DNA of 20,924 nucleotides, from positions 1 through 20,924 of the IMG/VR virus record IMGVR_UViG_3300042430_001185; one strand, given 5' to 3'. Source of the DNA: a virus. The notes beneath the pieces were generated by a model. It made no database searches and had not been told where the DNA came from. It saw only the letters and a program-made list of their open reading frames with translations. Made by a program: the position numbers and the translations under genes. Shown piece by piece: positions 7,910-13,908 of this stretch. Within the stretch, counting starts at the first letter, position 1, and every line of letters starts with the position of its first letter.

Positions 7910-10351
7910 TTATTTTTGTGAGATGATTTGTCGGTTTGTTACAGAACCTGTAACTTTTATAGACGTGATTTTAGGGGAACCGATTGTCCGTGTCAAGGTT
8001 AGCGTTCCCAGATAGCCTCTAATGCCACCAAGACGGAAGCGAATGTTTCCAGTCTCGTCCTCATTGGTAGATCCTGTGCCAAGCACCACGCCATCAAGAA
8101 ACATGGTTGTCGTTCCGATGCTCTGATTGTTGTCTGGATCTTCTGCTGCGAAGGAAATGTCATACTCGCCTAGACCACCATCGACACATTGCATGGTAAT
8201 TTGCCCATCTGTGAAGCGTTTGCGGTCAAGATTGCCTAGCGCATAGCCTCTAGTTGTCAAAGATGACTGAATTGGGAAGTCGGTTACTTCGCCAGCAGAC
8301 ACTAAGCTATCGTTAGATATCTCTCTCACCTCTAATTCATGCACTCCACCCAGGGATGTCACGGCATAAATGCTGTTTCGCTCGGATGCGCTGCCAATAA
8401 TTAGGTTTTTGATGATAAAATCACCAGCACCGAACGTATCTATAGACTCCCATCCTTTGTTTAGGAAGTTGAAGATCAAGATCGTGTTGTTTCCAATAGC
8501 ATCATTAGCTCCAGCAATAGAATCTAAGGCTACAGCAAGGTAATATCGGTTATTGAACAGAGTTCCAACCGCCTCAGCAGCTAGATTCTTGTTGATTCTG
8601 TCAATATACGGCTGGATGTTTTTAGAAATAGGCTCATCTGCACCGCGAAGGTTGTAGTCATTTAAGAACTCAACAGCATACACACCTTCATCCGAAAGGA
8701 AAAACATAGCATTGCCTTTCATAACAACGCTTTTCTTAGCTAAGCACCCAACTTCGTTAGTCAGCGCAGTCACACGGGTGTCATTTAAGCTCCCAGTAGT
8801 GCCGCTGATAAGGTGCAAGCTATTGCGATTAAGGACAACTAACTTGTCGTCGTAAAATCCCTGCATTGCCACAAGGTAATCTGCCGTGCCACCAGTAATT
8901 CGGAACTGATTGGCAATCTGGTCAAACGTGTGGCTATCTAAAATATCCGAAACAGCAATCTCGTCGGTAATATTTCTATCTGTATAGACTGGTGAATTAT
9001 ACGTTCCGCTTGGAGCATAGTAAAATGGCACCCATAATCTACGCTGGAAGTAAACACCCCATGGCGGAGCAGGTTGATGGATGAATCCTAGACCTTCACT
9101 GAAGCGTCCGCCGAACTCAACTTGTAATCCACCACCAAGGGTAGTTAAATTACCCACAGGGGCGATAAAGGAGATATTGGTAGTGGTAGCACTAAGCACC
9201 TCGAAAGACTTGCCAGAAATAGCACTGAACTCAGGGACGGTAGTCTCGTAGATAACAATGGTGTCTCCAGCTACAATCGTTGTATTCCCTGTAACTGTGA
9301 GGCTTACTACGCCACCAGATACTGACCCATTATTTCCAACAGTAGTAAATACCTGTGGTTGCGTGTATGTTCCTCCAGGAACAAGCGTGAACCCAGATTT
9401 CAACACAGCATCCGTAACCCCAAATGTTTCAGTTTGAGATGATGTGAATATGTAGGTAAACGTATCCTTGCTGGTAACAGAATCAACTGTAAATGTTCCA
9501 TTCGCTGGAATATCAGGAGATACAGCTGTAAGCCCACTGACGACAATAGTGTCTCCAGCAGTTAACCCATGATCTCTTACACGCATGGTAACGTCGGTAG
9601 TTCCTGCCTGACTTGCACTCTCAATCTGACGACCATTAGGGAACCACTCAAATCCTTGGAATCCACCACGGAACAGATACACACGATCAAACGCTTGTAT
9701 CATCTCTGTGTCTCCCGTTAAGGACTGACCTTCTGGATATTCAATATCCTGCGTAGTATAGCCATCCAGATCCACCAAGATTGCCTTTGTGTCCAACGCC
9801 AGCACAATGCTCTCTGCATTCCCTGTGTTTGGATCACTGAACAAGCAAGATGCTCTGACGTTGACGTTGGCAGCGTCGTTGATAGGTGTTCCTGATAAGG
9901 TTCCAGTTGTTGTGGTAATAGTAGTCAACCCAGGCACTAAATACGTCAACGTATCAACACTAGCAACGGTAAGCGCAAAGTCACCATTTAATGTGGCATC
10001 TCCAGCTAACCCAGCTACGCGAGCCAATGCTGTTCCAGTCAAGCCATGACCTGTAATCGTAATCGTAACTACGCCAGCAGTAACACTCGCAGCAGTGATG
10101 CTTTTAGCTGAATCAATCAGAAAGAACGGAATCGTAAGTGGGCTACCACCGCTTGTCAGAGAGTCTGTCCTAGCGACAACTCCCTTGCGAGGCTTCCAAT
10201 ATCCTTCCATCCTGCCGTTCAACGACTCACGCACCTCACCAACTTCTAGCTGGTTCAACTGCAATCGCTGATTCACGCTCAGAAACCCACCATCCCCATC
10301 TGAGGATTGGGCTTCGTCCATCGCACTGCCACTCTGTGCAAACTGACTCAT
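7910..10351 (-). CDS. Beta-propeller tail (nozzle/stabilisation) protein, putative
   Basis: An 813-residue structural protein. N-terminal region: VNQRLQLNQLEVGEVRESLNGRMEGYWKPRKG (quoted in part: LQLNQLEVGEVRES, residues 31-44), then three copies of a small beta module at about 84-140, 246-305 and 340-400, each with T.T.HGL or TVTG, NG.F.V and TFTY-like positions. Residues about 410-813 show beta-propeller-like repeats (FFLSDEGVYAVEF, RYYLAVALDS, ILIFNFLNKGWESIDTF). In T7 gp12 and P22 gp10 families a beta-propeller protein of similar size forms the tail nozzle or plug; this is the best fit but inferred. The start overlaps the preceding TAA by one base (TAATG). Alternative: fibre-bearing hub protein. 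Confidence 0.65.
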   Translation of the reverse strand: MSQFAQSGSAMDEAQSSDGDGGFLSVNQRLQLNQLEVGEVRESLNGRMEGYWKPRKGVVARTDSLTSGGSPLTIPFFLIDSAKSITAASVTAGVVTITITGHGLTGTALARVAGLAGDATLNGDFALTVASVDTLTYLVPGLTTITTTTGTLSGTPINDAANVNVRASCLFSDPNTGNAESIVLALDTKAILVDLDGYTTQDIEYPEGQSLTGDTEMIQAFDRVYLFRGGFQGFEWFPNGRQIESASQAGTTDVTMRVRDHGLTAGDTIVVSGLTAVSPDIPANGTFTVDSVTSKDTFTYIFTSSQTETFGVTDAVLKSGFTLVPGGTYTQPQVFTTVGNNGSVSGGVVSLTVTGNTTIVAGDTIVIYETTVPEFSAISGKSFEVLSATTTNISFIAPVGNLTTLGGGLQVEFGGRFSEGLGFIHQPAPPWGVYFQRRLWVPFYYAPSGTYNSPVYTDRNITDEIAVSDILDSHTFDQIANQFRITGGTADYLVAMQGFYDDKLVVLNRNSLHLISGTTGSLNDTRVTALTNEVGCLAKKSVVMKGNAMFFLSDEGVYAVEFLNDYNLRGADEPISKNIQPYIDRINKNLAAEAVGTLFNNRYYLAVALDSIAGANDAIGNNTILIFNFLNKGWESIDTFGAGDFIIKNLIIGSASERNSIYAVTSLGGVHELEVREISNDSLVSAGEVTDFPIQSSLTTRGYALGNLDRKRFTDGQITMQCVDGGLGEYDISFAAEDPDNNQSIGTTTMFLDGVVLGTGSTNEDETGNIRFRLGGIRGYLGTLTLTRTIGSPKITSIKVTGSVTNRQIISQK

Positions 10352-10602
10352 TAGACGTAATAGACAACAGCTAATCCGCTAGTCAATTCAATGTCATCAA
10401 ACAAGCCACCGATACCTACGCCAGCAGGAATTGTAACCCCAGTTATGTCACTTGCGTTTGTTAAATTTGGAGAACTAATGGTAGCAAATTCGCAATCAGT
10501 CAAACACTGAATCCATCGGCAATTCTTAGTTGCAGATACGTTGCCAAATAATACCTCTCCGCCGCCTTGACCCTGTAGGTCGTATGAAACTGGACTGCTC
10601 AT
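10351..10602 (-). CDS. Small conserved phage structural-type protein, 83 aa
   Basis: First gene of the late operon. An 83-residue, beta-rich, acidic protein (SPVSYDLQGQGGGEVLFG, then CRWIQCLTDCEFATI, then a hydrophobic C-terminus LAVVYYV). Small proteins with the pattern G.G.G..LFG.V.AT...R.IQ...D..F..I are common next to tail or head genes in podoviruses; I cannot name the function and a decoration or head-fibre role is only a guess. Its ATG lies 6 bases after the minus-strand -10 element at 10614-10609, so the message would be leaderless or nearly so. Its stop TAA shares a base with the 813-aa ATG. Confidence 0.65.
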   Translation of the reverse strand: MSSPVSYDLQGQGGGEVLFGNVSATKNCRWIQCLTDCEFATISSPNLTNASDITGVTIPAGVGIGGLFDDIELTSGLAVVYYV

Positions 10603-10608
10603 GCGCGT

Positions 10609-10636
10609 GTTTTATCATTTTGTGAGAATTTGTCAA
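10609..10636 (-). promoter_or_regulatory. Sigma70-like promoter of the late (structural) operon
   Basis: On the minus strand TTGACA (10636-10631), a 16-base spacer and TAAAAC (10614-10609). The predicted start of transcription is at or within a few bases of the ATG at 10602, so translation would start on a leaderless or very short-leader message. It is the only good match upstream of the nine-gene minus-strand run. Confidence 0.55.
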
Positions 10637-10643
10637 GTAGCCA

Positions 10644-10697
10644 TTTAGGCATTTTTTCGGAGGGTGGGGATTTCCCCTTTAGGCATTTTTTCGGAGG
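10644..10697. repeat. 20-bp perfect direct repeat pair, 34-bp period
   Basis: TTTAGGCATTTTTTCGGAGG occurs at 10644-10663 and again at 10678-10697. The gap holds a small palindrome, GGGGATTTCCCC (10666-10677). The pair lies immediately upstream of the late promoter's -35. The 34-bp period is the same as that between members of the iteron-like set at 10792-10905. Likely a protein-binding site. Confidence 0.85.
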
Positions 10698-10791
10698 CTA
10701 GGGAACCAATAGCTATATCCGTAGGCACCGCCCCCGCAACCCCCTCCCCCCTGTTCACCCGCACACTACTCACCAGCACACCTAGCGAATC

Positions 10792-10905
10792 AAACGCTCG
10801 CTTAAATCACCCGCTCAACATGTCGGCCGCCATACTTAAACACTCGCTTGAAACACCCGCTTGCATTGCCGCAGCACCCGTGTGAAACACCCGCTTGCAT
10901 TGCCG
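10792..10905. repeat. Iteron-like array (five AAACRCYCGCTT-type units)
   Basis: Units start at 10792 (AAACGCTCGCTT), 10804 (AAATCACCCGCT), 10838 (AAACACTCGCTT), 10851 (AAACACCCGCTT) and 10885 (AAACACCCGCTT), so spacing alternates 12, 34, 13, 34 bp. The last two belong to a longer 23-bp perfect repeat at 10849-10871 and 10883-10905. Spacing near one and three helical turns and location between divergent promoters fit an origin (initiator iterons) or operator array. It is not CRISPR: units are too short and spacing alternates. Confidence 0.75.
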
Positions 10906-10982
10906 TCACGCCGTCCAGGTATCACCGCAATCCTCCGCGTAAATCTTTCCCGAGAAAAAGCCTAACAGAAATCATTTTATGC

Positions 10983-11012
10983 TTGACATGTTTTGTGATT
11001 GCTGTGTAAAAT
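10983..11012 (+). promoter_or_regulatory. Sigma70-like early rightward promoter
   Basis: TTGACA (10983-10988), 18-base spacer, TAAAAT (11007-11012). It has a perfect -35 and a good -10, and faces the early genes. The first supported gene begins about 370 bases downstream, so the leader would be long and would include the 14-bp tandem repeats. Confidence 0.6.
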
Positions 11013-11114
11013 CAGTACACAAAGGAACGGTTGATAATGCACTGATGACATCCGATGCTTGCCAGGTGTCTGAGCGGTTGTTGATGATTATTTATTGAGA
11101 TGGTAAATAGGTTT

Positions 11115-11178
11115 CTGAGATACTTTCCCTGAGACACTTTCCCTCGATGATTCTTCCCTCGATTCTCTCTTGCTTTCC
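11115..11178. repeat. 14-bp degenerate tandem repeat, CT-rich top strand
   Basis: CTGAGATACTTTCC (11115-11128) and CTGAGACACTTTCC (11129-11142) differ at one base and are followed by looser copies, CTCGATGATTCTTCC (11143-11157) and a 21-base version ending in TTTCC (11158-11178). The top strand is nearly free of G runs while the bottom is purine-rich. Possible initiator-binding or single-strand initiation site. Confidence 0.65.
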
Positions 11179-11391
11179 TCGCTGATTCTCTGTCGATCAT
11201 CCCTTAAATTGACGCTTTGCTCTCTGTTTTCCCCGCCTATTGCTGGCAATGCTAAAAAAATCTCATGCGATAAACCCTTGAGAATCAACAGAAAAAAAGA
11301 AAAGTGAAAATAGTTGCTAAAATGTTGTAGACAATGCCGCGAGATTTGGTAAGTTTGCCCCGCCGCGATGAACACAGCGGCACAACACAGC

Positions 11392-11541
11392 ATGAAAACA
11401 GTAACCTACTACCTAGATAAAGCATCAAGACTTGCACGCCTGCCACAATCCAAAAACGTGCGCCGTAAAATGACAGCAAACCACAGAGCAATGGGTGATG
11501 CGAGACAGCGTTATTTGGCGGCAGCCATGAGTGAGCGATAA
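11392..11541 (+). CDS. Small basic protein of unknown function, 49 aa
   Basis: Short reading frame starting MKTVTYYLDKASRLARL and ending AAAMSER. It is rich in Arg/Lys and Ala, probably helical, and could bind nucleic acid, but no family is recognised. Support: the ATG is preceded by GGCACAACACAGC, the A/C-rich leader found before many right-arm genes, and the next gene follows after another such leader. An in-frame upstream ATG at 11368 (MNTAAQHS extension) is possible; 11392 is preferred because it directly follows the A/C-rich stretch. First supported gene of the early operon. Confidence 0.6.
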   Translation: MKTVTYYLDKASRLARLPQSKNVRRKMTANHRAMGDARQRYLAAAMSER

Positions 11542-11542
11542 T

Positions 11543-11575
11543 CACAACACAACACAACACAACTACAACTTGAAC
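11543..11575 (+). promoter_or_regulatory. A/C-rich translation leader (type example)
   Basis: The 33 bases before the ATG at 11576 consist of CACAACACAACACAACAC-type repeats ending in TTGAAC, with almost no G and no Shine-Dalgarno. Equivalent leaders precede the starts at 11392, 12272, 12837, 13565, 14509, 19506, 19679, 20019 and 20704. An unstructured, G-poor leader can support initiation without Shine-Dalgarno pairing. Confidence 0.6.
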
Positions 11576-12199
11576 ATGAACACACAGCAATTCCAAAAAC
11601 TTATTCGTTCCGTAACTGGACGACCGCTCACTATTGAGACCGAATCTGAAGAAATAGAGCTTGAAACTAAGATTGTAATTTCTAGACCATGGAAAAATGG
11701 GAAAAATGCTTTTTCTTTCGAGTGGAAAACACCGAAAAAAGAAGATTCTTTACTTCGTAGCTTTATAACCGCTTTTTGCGCTAAGTATCGCGAACCAGAC
11801 CCCGCAACCTATTCCCGCAACTGCTCCGCCTATGGCGACAGGTGGGTAGGGCATGAAGAAGAATGGAATAATCCTGAGACTCACTGGAACTGCTCGCTGT
11901 GGAATCACCACGCAGGACACATGACCACTAAGGACAAATTGAAAGCGCAAGTCATCGCCAACTTTGCAAGCTTTGATGCGGGAACTGCTCGCCTTGGTTT
12001 TTATGATACGCACTATGGCATTGGGATATTTACAATTTACGGGGGTGATTGGGTGCAAAAAAGCCTTTCCGCAATGTCCGACTATCTGGCAAGCAAGGCA
12101 ATCCCATACCGCAATGAACTCTCCGATGCTGGTTGGGTTACTCGCTTCGTTATAAATATTGACAAGACCGCTCACGCATCCTTGTTGCGCTCGTTTTAA
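11576..12199 (+). CDS. Hypothetical early protein, 207 aa
   Basis: Unrecognised soluble protein beginning MNTQQFQKLIRSVTGRPLTI. It has a Trp/His/Asn-rich centre (NCSAYGDRWVGHEEEWNN, then HWNCSLWNHHAGH; about residues 82-118) that could bind metal or ligand, and a C-terminal part with LGFYDTHYGIGIFTIYGG. A GTG at 11531 would add 15 residues encoded by the A/C-rich leader (DNHNTTQHNYNLN); the ATG at 11576 is preferred since that extension is simply the leader translated. Stop TAA (12197-12199) is immediately followed by stem I of the first hammerhead ribozyme, so the mRNA would be cut 45 bases after the stop codon. Confidence 0.7.
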   Translation: MNTQQFQKLIRSVTGRPLTIETESEEIELETKIVISRPWKNGKNAFSFEWKTPKKEDSLLRSFITAFCAKYREPDPATYSRNCSAYGDRWVGHEEEWNNPETHWNCSLWNHHAGHMTTKDKLKAQVIANFASFDAGTARLGFYDTHYGIGIFTIYGGDWVQKSLSAMSDYLASKAIPYRNELSDAGWVTRFVINIDKTAHASLLRSF

Positions 12200-12258
12200 G
12201 CCGCTGATGAGTCCTTGGCACAGGACGAAACGCCGCAAGGCGTCTGGCATAGCCAACG
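12200..12258 (+). ncRNA. Hammerhead ribozyme 1 (type I) with 3' hairpin
   Basis: All conserved parts are present in order: stem I 5' strand GCCG (12200-12203), CTGATGA (12204-12210), stem II GTCC/GGAC (12211-12214 with 12223-12226) closed by 8-base loop TTGGCACA, GAAA (12227-12230), stem III CGCC/GGCG (12231-12234 with 12239-12242) closed by a GCAA tetraloop, then the GTC cleavage triplet (12242-12244), then stem I 3' strand TGGC (12245-12248). The last A of GAAA pairs with T12243. Stems II and III are closed and stem I is open, which defines type I. Predicted cut is after C12244. Downstream, TGGC-ATA-GCCA (12245-12255) can form its own hairpin. It begins at the base after the TAA of the 207-aa gene; the 3' product gives the 161-aa gene a 27-base leader. 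Confidence 0.93.
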
Positions 12259-12271
12259 TAACAACTACAAC

Positions 12272-12757
12272 ATGAACATGACAACACAACACGACAACAC
12301 GACACAAGCCGCCCTTGCCATCATAGCAGCAAGCCCCGCAACATCCGCATGGAAGCGCGGGGTTAAAGCATATGCGCTCGAAATGGTTGAGGAGCTAGCC
12401 GACCAGCTGGACGCGACATATAGCCCCGAAAAACTGTTAAACGGTGCTAGGAATTGGAGCGAGTATTCTTGCGGAGGCAACGCGCTGATTTACAATTCCG
12501 ACATTGCAGAGAGACTCTGCAGCCCATCCGAGCTGAAGCGCACCAAGAACGGCGACAACCAGCCGAGCAAAACCGAGACATGGATGGACGTGCAAACGCG
12601 CGCCCTACGCCAAGCCGCTCGTTTGATTGATTCCGCTTACAGACGCGCCGAGAGACCAGCACTAGCCACAGAACGCCCAGGTGACCATGCCGCAGCACTC
12701 GCGGAGGAATGGGGCTGCAGTTATTCAGATGCACTAGTGTATTGCAACTGCGATTGA
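12272..12757 (+). CDS. Conserved hypothetical phage protein, 161 aa
   Basis: Soluble protein starting MNMTTQHDNTTQAAL. The stretch AWKRGVKAYALEMVEEL (about residues 26-42), then SEYSCGGNALIYNSDIAERL and ETWMDVQTRALRQAARLI, resembles a family of uncharacterised proteins seen in gut bacteria and their phages (my recollection, not searched). No catalytic motif is known. ATG 12272 or the second ATG at 12278 both follow AACTACAAC. The frame is open back through the hammerhead to the in-frame TAA at 12197, so the 207-aa and 161-aa frames are separated by a single in-frame stop. After ribozyme cleavage it would be the first gene on its message. Confidence 0.72.
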   Translation: MNMTTQHDNTTQAALAIIAASPATSAWKRGVKAYALEMVEELADQLDATYSPEKLLNGARNWSEYSCGGNALIYNSDIAERLCSPSELKRTKNGDNQPSKTETWMDVQTRALRQAARLIDSAYRRAERPALATERPGDHAAALAEEWGCSYSDALVYCNCD

Positions 12758-12760
12758 TTG

Positions 12761-12806
12761 CCTTGCCCGTTGCTCTCTCCGCTGGGGAGGGCATAGGGCG
12801 GAGCAA
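12761..12806 (+). ncRNA. Candidate H-type pseudoknot after the 161-aa gene
   Basis: Two interleaved pairings can form: CCTTGCCC (12761-12768) with GGGCATAGG (12789-12797, one bulged T), and TTGC+TCCGC (12770-12773 and 12778-12782) with GCGGA+GCAA (12798-12806), leaving TCTC bulged. The two 3' strands are adjacent, as expected for coaxial stacking. It begins 4 bases after the stop codon and is followed by an A/C-rich leader and the ATG at 12837. The two stems were found by eye; no energy was calculated. Confidence 0.45.
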
Positions 12807-12836
12807 ACAGCCGCAACACAACCAACACAAGAAATA

Positions 12837-13190
12837 ATGATAACACACACAAAAGGAAAATGGAAAGCCGAAGGCTGCACAATCTACAGCGGAGAAACCA
12901 TTCTCGCCGTCACCTACTGCGAGGGAAACCGCGAACTGCATCCAAACATGCATGAAAAGGACACGCCGCCTGATTCAGACGGAGAAGAACACGGGGACGG
13001 ATGGGAGGAGGCATGGAAAAATGCCGAACTCATCGCTGCCGCTCCTAGCTTATTGGATGCCTTAATCGCAATAAAGACGCAAGCGGAAAATGCAGCTTTA
13101 ACCTTCCCGAATGCACCAGGACGAGGGGACTTGCTAACCATTGCCAGAATAGCAGGCGATGAAATCGCCAAAGCAAATGGCAACGCTTAA
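12837..13190 (+). CDS. Conserved hypothetical phage protein, 117 aa
   Basis: Starts MITHTKGKWKAEGCTIYSG and contains NAELIAAAPSLLDALIAI (about residues 62-79). The combination of an N-terminal H(T)KG.W....TIY.G..ILA and a later A.LIAAAP.LL.AL is widespread in small phage proteins of unknown function. The middle (residues 35-58) is very acidic with DTPPDSDGEEHGDGWEE. The ATG follows AACACAACCAACACAAG, the A/C-rich leader type. A role in early infection is assumed only from operon position. Confidence 0.75.
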   Translation: MITHTKGKWKAEGCTIYSGETILAVTYCEGNRELHPNMHEKDTPPDSDGEEHGDGWEEAWKNAELIAAAPSLLDALIAIKTQAENAALTFPNAPGRGDLLTIARIAGDEIAKANGNA

Positions 13191-13229
13191 GCAAATTACC
13201 AAAAAAGAAGCTCAAATCCTCGTGACACT

Positions 13230-13373
13230 ATGAAACCAACTTGCTCGCTCGTCCGCCGTCCTATCCGCCGCAATCCATGGCGGAAATGGCTCACCACCAC
13301 CGCTGAAATCATCGGGGGTATTCTCACGATTGCTCTACTTGTAACCCTAACCCTCCTGTCCTTAGCACTATGA
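13230..13373 (+). CDS. Small single-pass membrane protein, 47 aa
   Basis: Reading frame starting MKPTCSLVRRPIRRNPWRKW. The N-terminal half is strongly basic (six Arg and two Lys in the first 19 residues) and residues about 26-47 are one hydrophobic helix (IIGGILTIALLVTLTLLSLAL), giving an N-in, C-out topology by the positive-inside rule. The stop overlaps the next start as ATGA (13370-13373), supporting real translation. The leader CTCGTGACACT has no Shine-Dalgarno. It might be a membrane-active early peptide; a holin role is unlikely to be inferable from one helix alone. Confidence 0.6.
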   Translation: MKPTCSLVRRPIRRNPWRKWLTTTAEIIGGILTIALLVTLTLLSLAL

Positions 13374-13543
13374 CCACGTACACAGCACTATCACAGCGCA
13401 TCCGCGCTGCAGTATCTACTGCCGATCTCAAAGCATTAGAAAAGCGATGCGATAGGCACTATGCGGCAGGCACTATCACGCCCCGCGAGCTTGCCCGATT
13501 GGATGGGTTAATCATGGAGCGCATCGCACTACTGAACCAATAA
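13370..13543 (+). CDS. Small helical hypothetical protein, 57 aa
   Basis: Starts MTTYTALSQRIRAAVSTADL and ends MERIALLNQ. Predicted as two helices with a central turn (YAAGTITPRELARLDG, about residues 31-46), soluble and charge-balanced. No family named. Coupled to the upstream membrane peptide by a 4-base ATGA overlap and followed by ACACAACACAACACAG, the leader of the 93-aa gene. Confidence 0.65.
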   Translation: MTTYTALSQRIRAAVSTADLKALEKRCDRHYAAGTITPRELARLDGLIMERIALLNQ

Positions 13544-13564
13544 ACACAACACAACACAGAAACC

Positions 13565-13846
13565 ATGCAAACAGTAACAGGCAATACATACCCCGTAAAA
13601 GACGCCATAAAGGCACTAGGCGGAAAATGGAATAAAACAGCCAAGGGTTGGGATGTCCCAGACGAGGTAGCAGACGAGGCGCGTGCCTTAGTCTCTGGAG
13701 CGTCAACTGCCGCACGCCGCACAGTTAGCACTGGCTATGTCTCCAATGTCTATCGCTTTTCTAGCGGGGCGGAAATATACCAAAACAAGCGCGGTCGATG
13801 TGAGGACGCGCCATGCTGCGGATGCTGCGGAACAGATAGCCACTGA
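13565..13846 (+). CDS. DUF5710-like small protein with Cys-rich tail, 93 aa
   Basis: Residues 1-42 (TGNTYPVKDAIKALGGKW, then KGWDVPDEVADEARALV) match the compact pattern in which a segment 'becomes' or is converted from Y.VK...K.LGG.W....K.W.VP, seen in DUF5710-like modules that accompany phage and plasmid DNA-processing proteins. The C-terminus is Cys-rich (RCEDAPCCGCCG, about residues 78-89) and may bind a metal. Function unknown. Its TGA stop (13844-13846) is part of the CTGATGA core of the second hammerhead ribozyme, so coding sequence for the last residues (TDSH) also forms stem I. Confidence 0.72.
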   Translation: MQTVTGNTYPVKDAIKALGGKWNKTAKGWDVPDEVADEARALVSGASTAARRTVSTGYVSNVYRFSSGAEIYQNKRGRCEDAPCCGCCGTDSH

Positions 13847-13897
13847 TGAGTCCCAGGCAACGGATGAAACACCCTACGGGGTGTATGGCAAATGCCA
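13839..13897 (+). ncRNA. Hammerhead ribozyme 2 (type I) with 3' hairpin
   Basis: Stem I 5' strand GCCA (13839-13842), CTGATGA (13843-13849), stem II GTCC/GGAT (13850-13853 with 13862-13865, one G-T pair) closed by 8-base loop CAGGCAAC, GAAA (13866-13869), stem III CACCC/GGGTG (13870-13874 with 13879-13883) closed by TACG (a UNCG-type loop on a C-G pair), cleavage triplet GTA (13883-13885), stem I 3' strand TGGC (13886-13889). A13869 pairs with T13884. Predicted cut is after A13885. Downstream TGGC-AAAT-GCCA (13886-13897) can form a hairpin, as in ribozyme 1. Compared with ribozyme 1, changes in each stem keep pairing. Overlaps the end of the 93-aa gene. Confidence 0.93.
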
Positions 13898-13908
13898 ACT
13901 CAAAATAT

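Larger units (their letters stand above)
10603..11391. other. Divergent control / candidate origin region (no convincing gene)
   Basis: 789 bases between the leftward late operon and the rightward early genes. It holds a leftward promoter (10609-10636), a 20-bp direct repeat pair (10644-10697), a C-rich stretch (10727-10760), five iteron-like repeats (10792-10905), a rightward promoter (10983-11012), a 14-bp tandem repeat with strong CT/GA strand bias (11115-11178) and an A-rich stretch (11290-11330). Open frames here are short, overlapped by repeats and lack family resemblance. A 17-codon frame (11037-11090) follows the rightward promoter but has nothing to support it. Confidence 0.6.

Noticed and set aside
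10792-10905. CRISPR array
   Set aside because: Units are 12 bases with alternating 0-1 and 22-base gaps; no uniform spacers and no cas genes.
11750-12953. Long minus-strand open frames (11750-12307, 12447-12953)
   Set aside because: They lie opposite well-supported plus-strand genes, cross the hammerhead and leaders, have Cys/Trp-rich improbable compositions and no coupling to neighbours.
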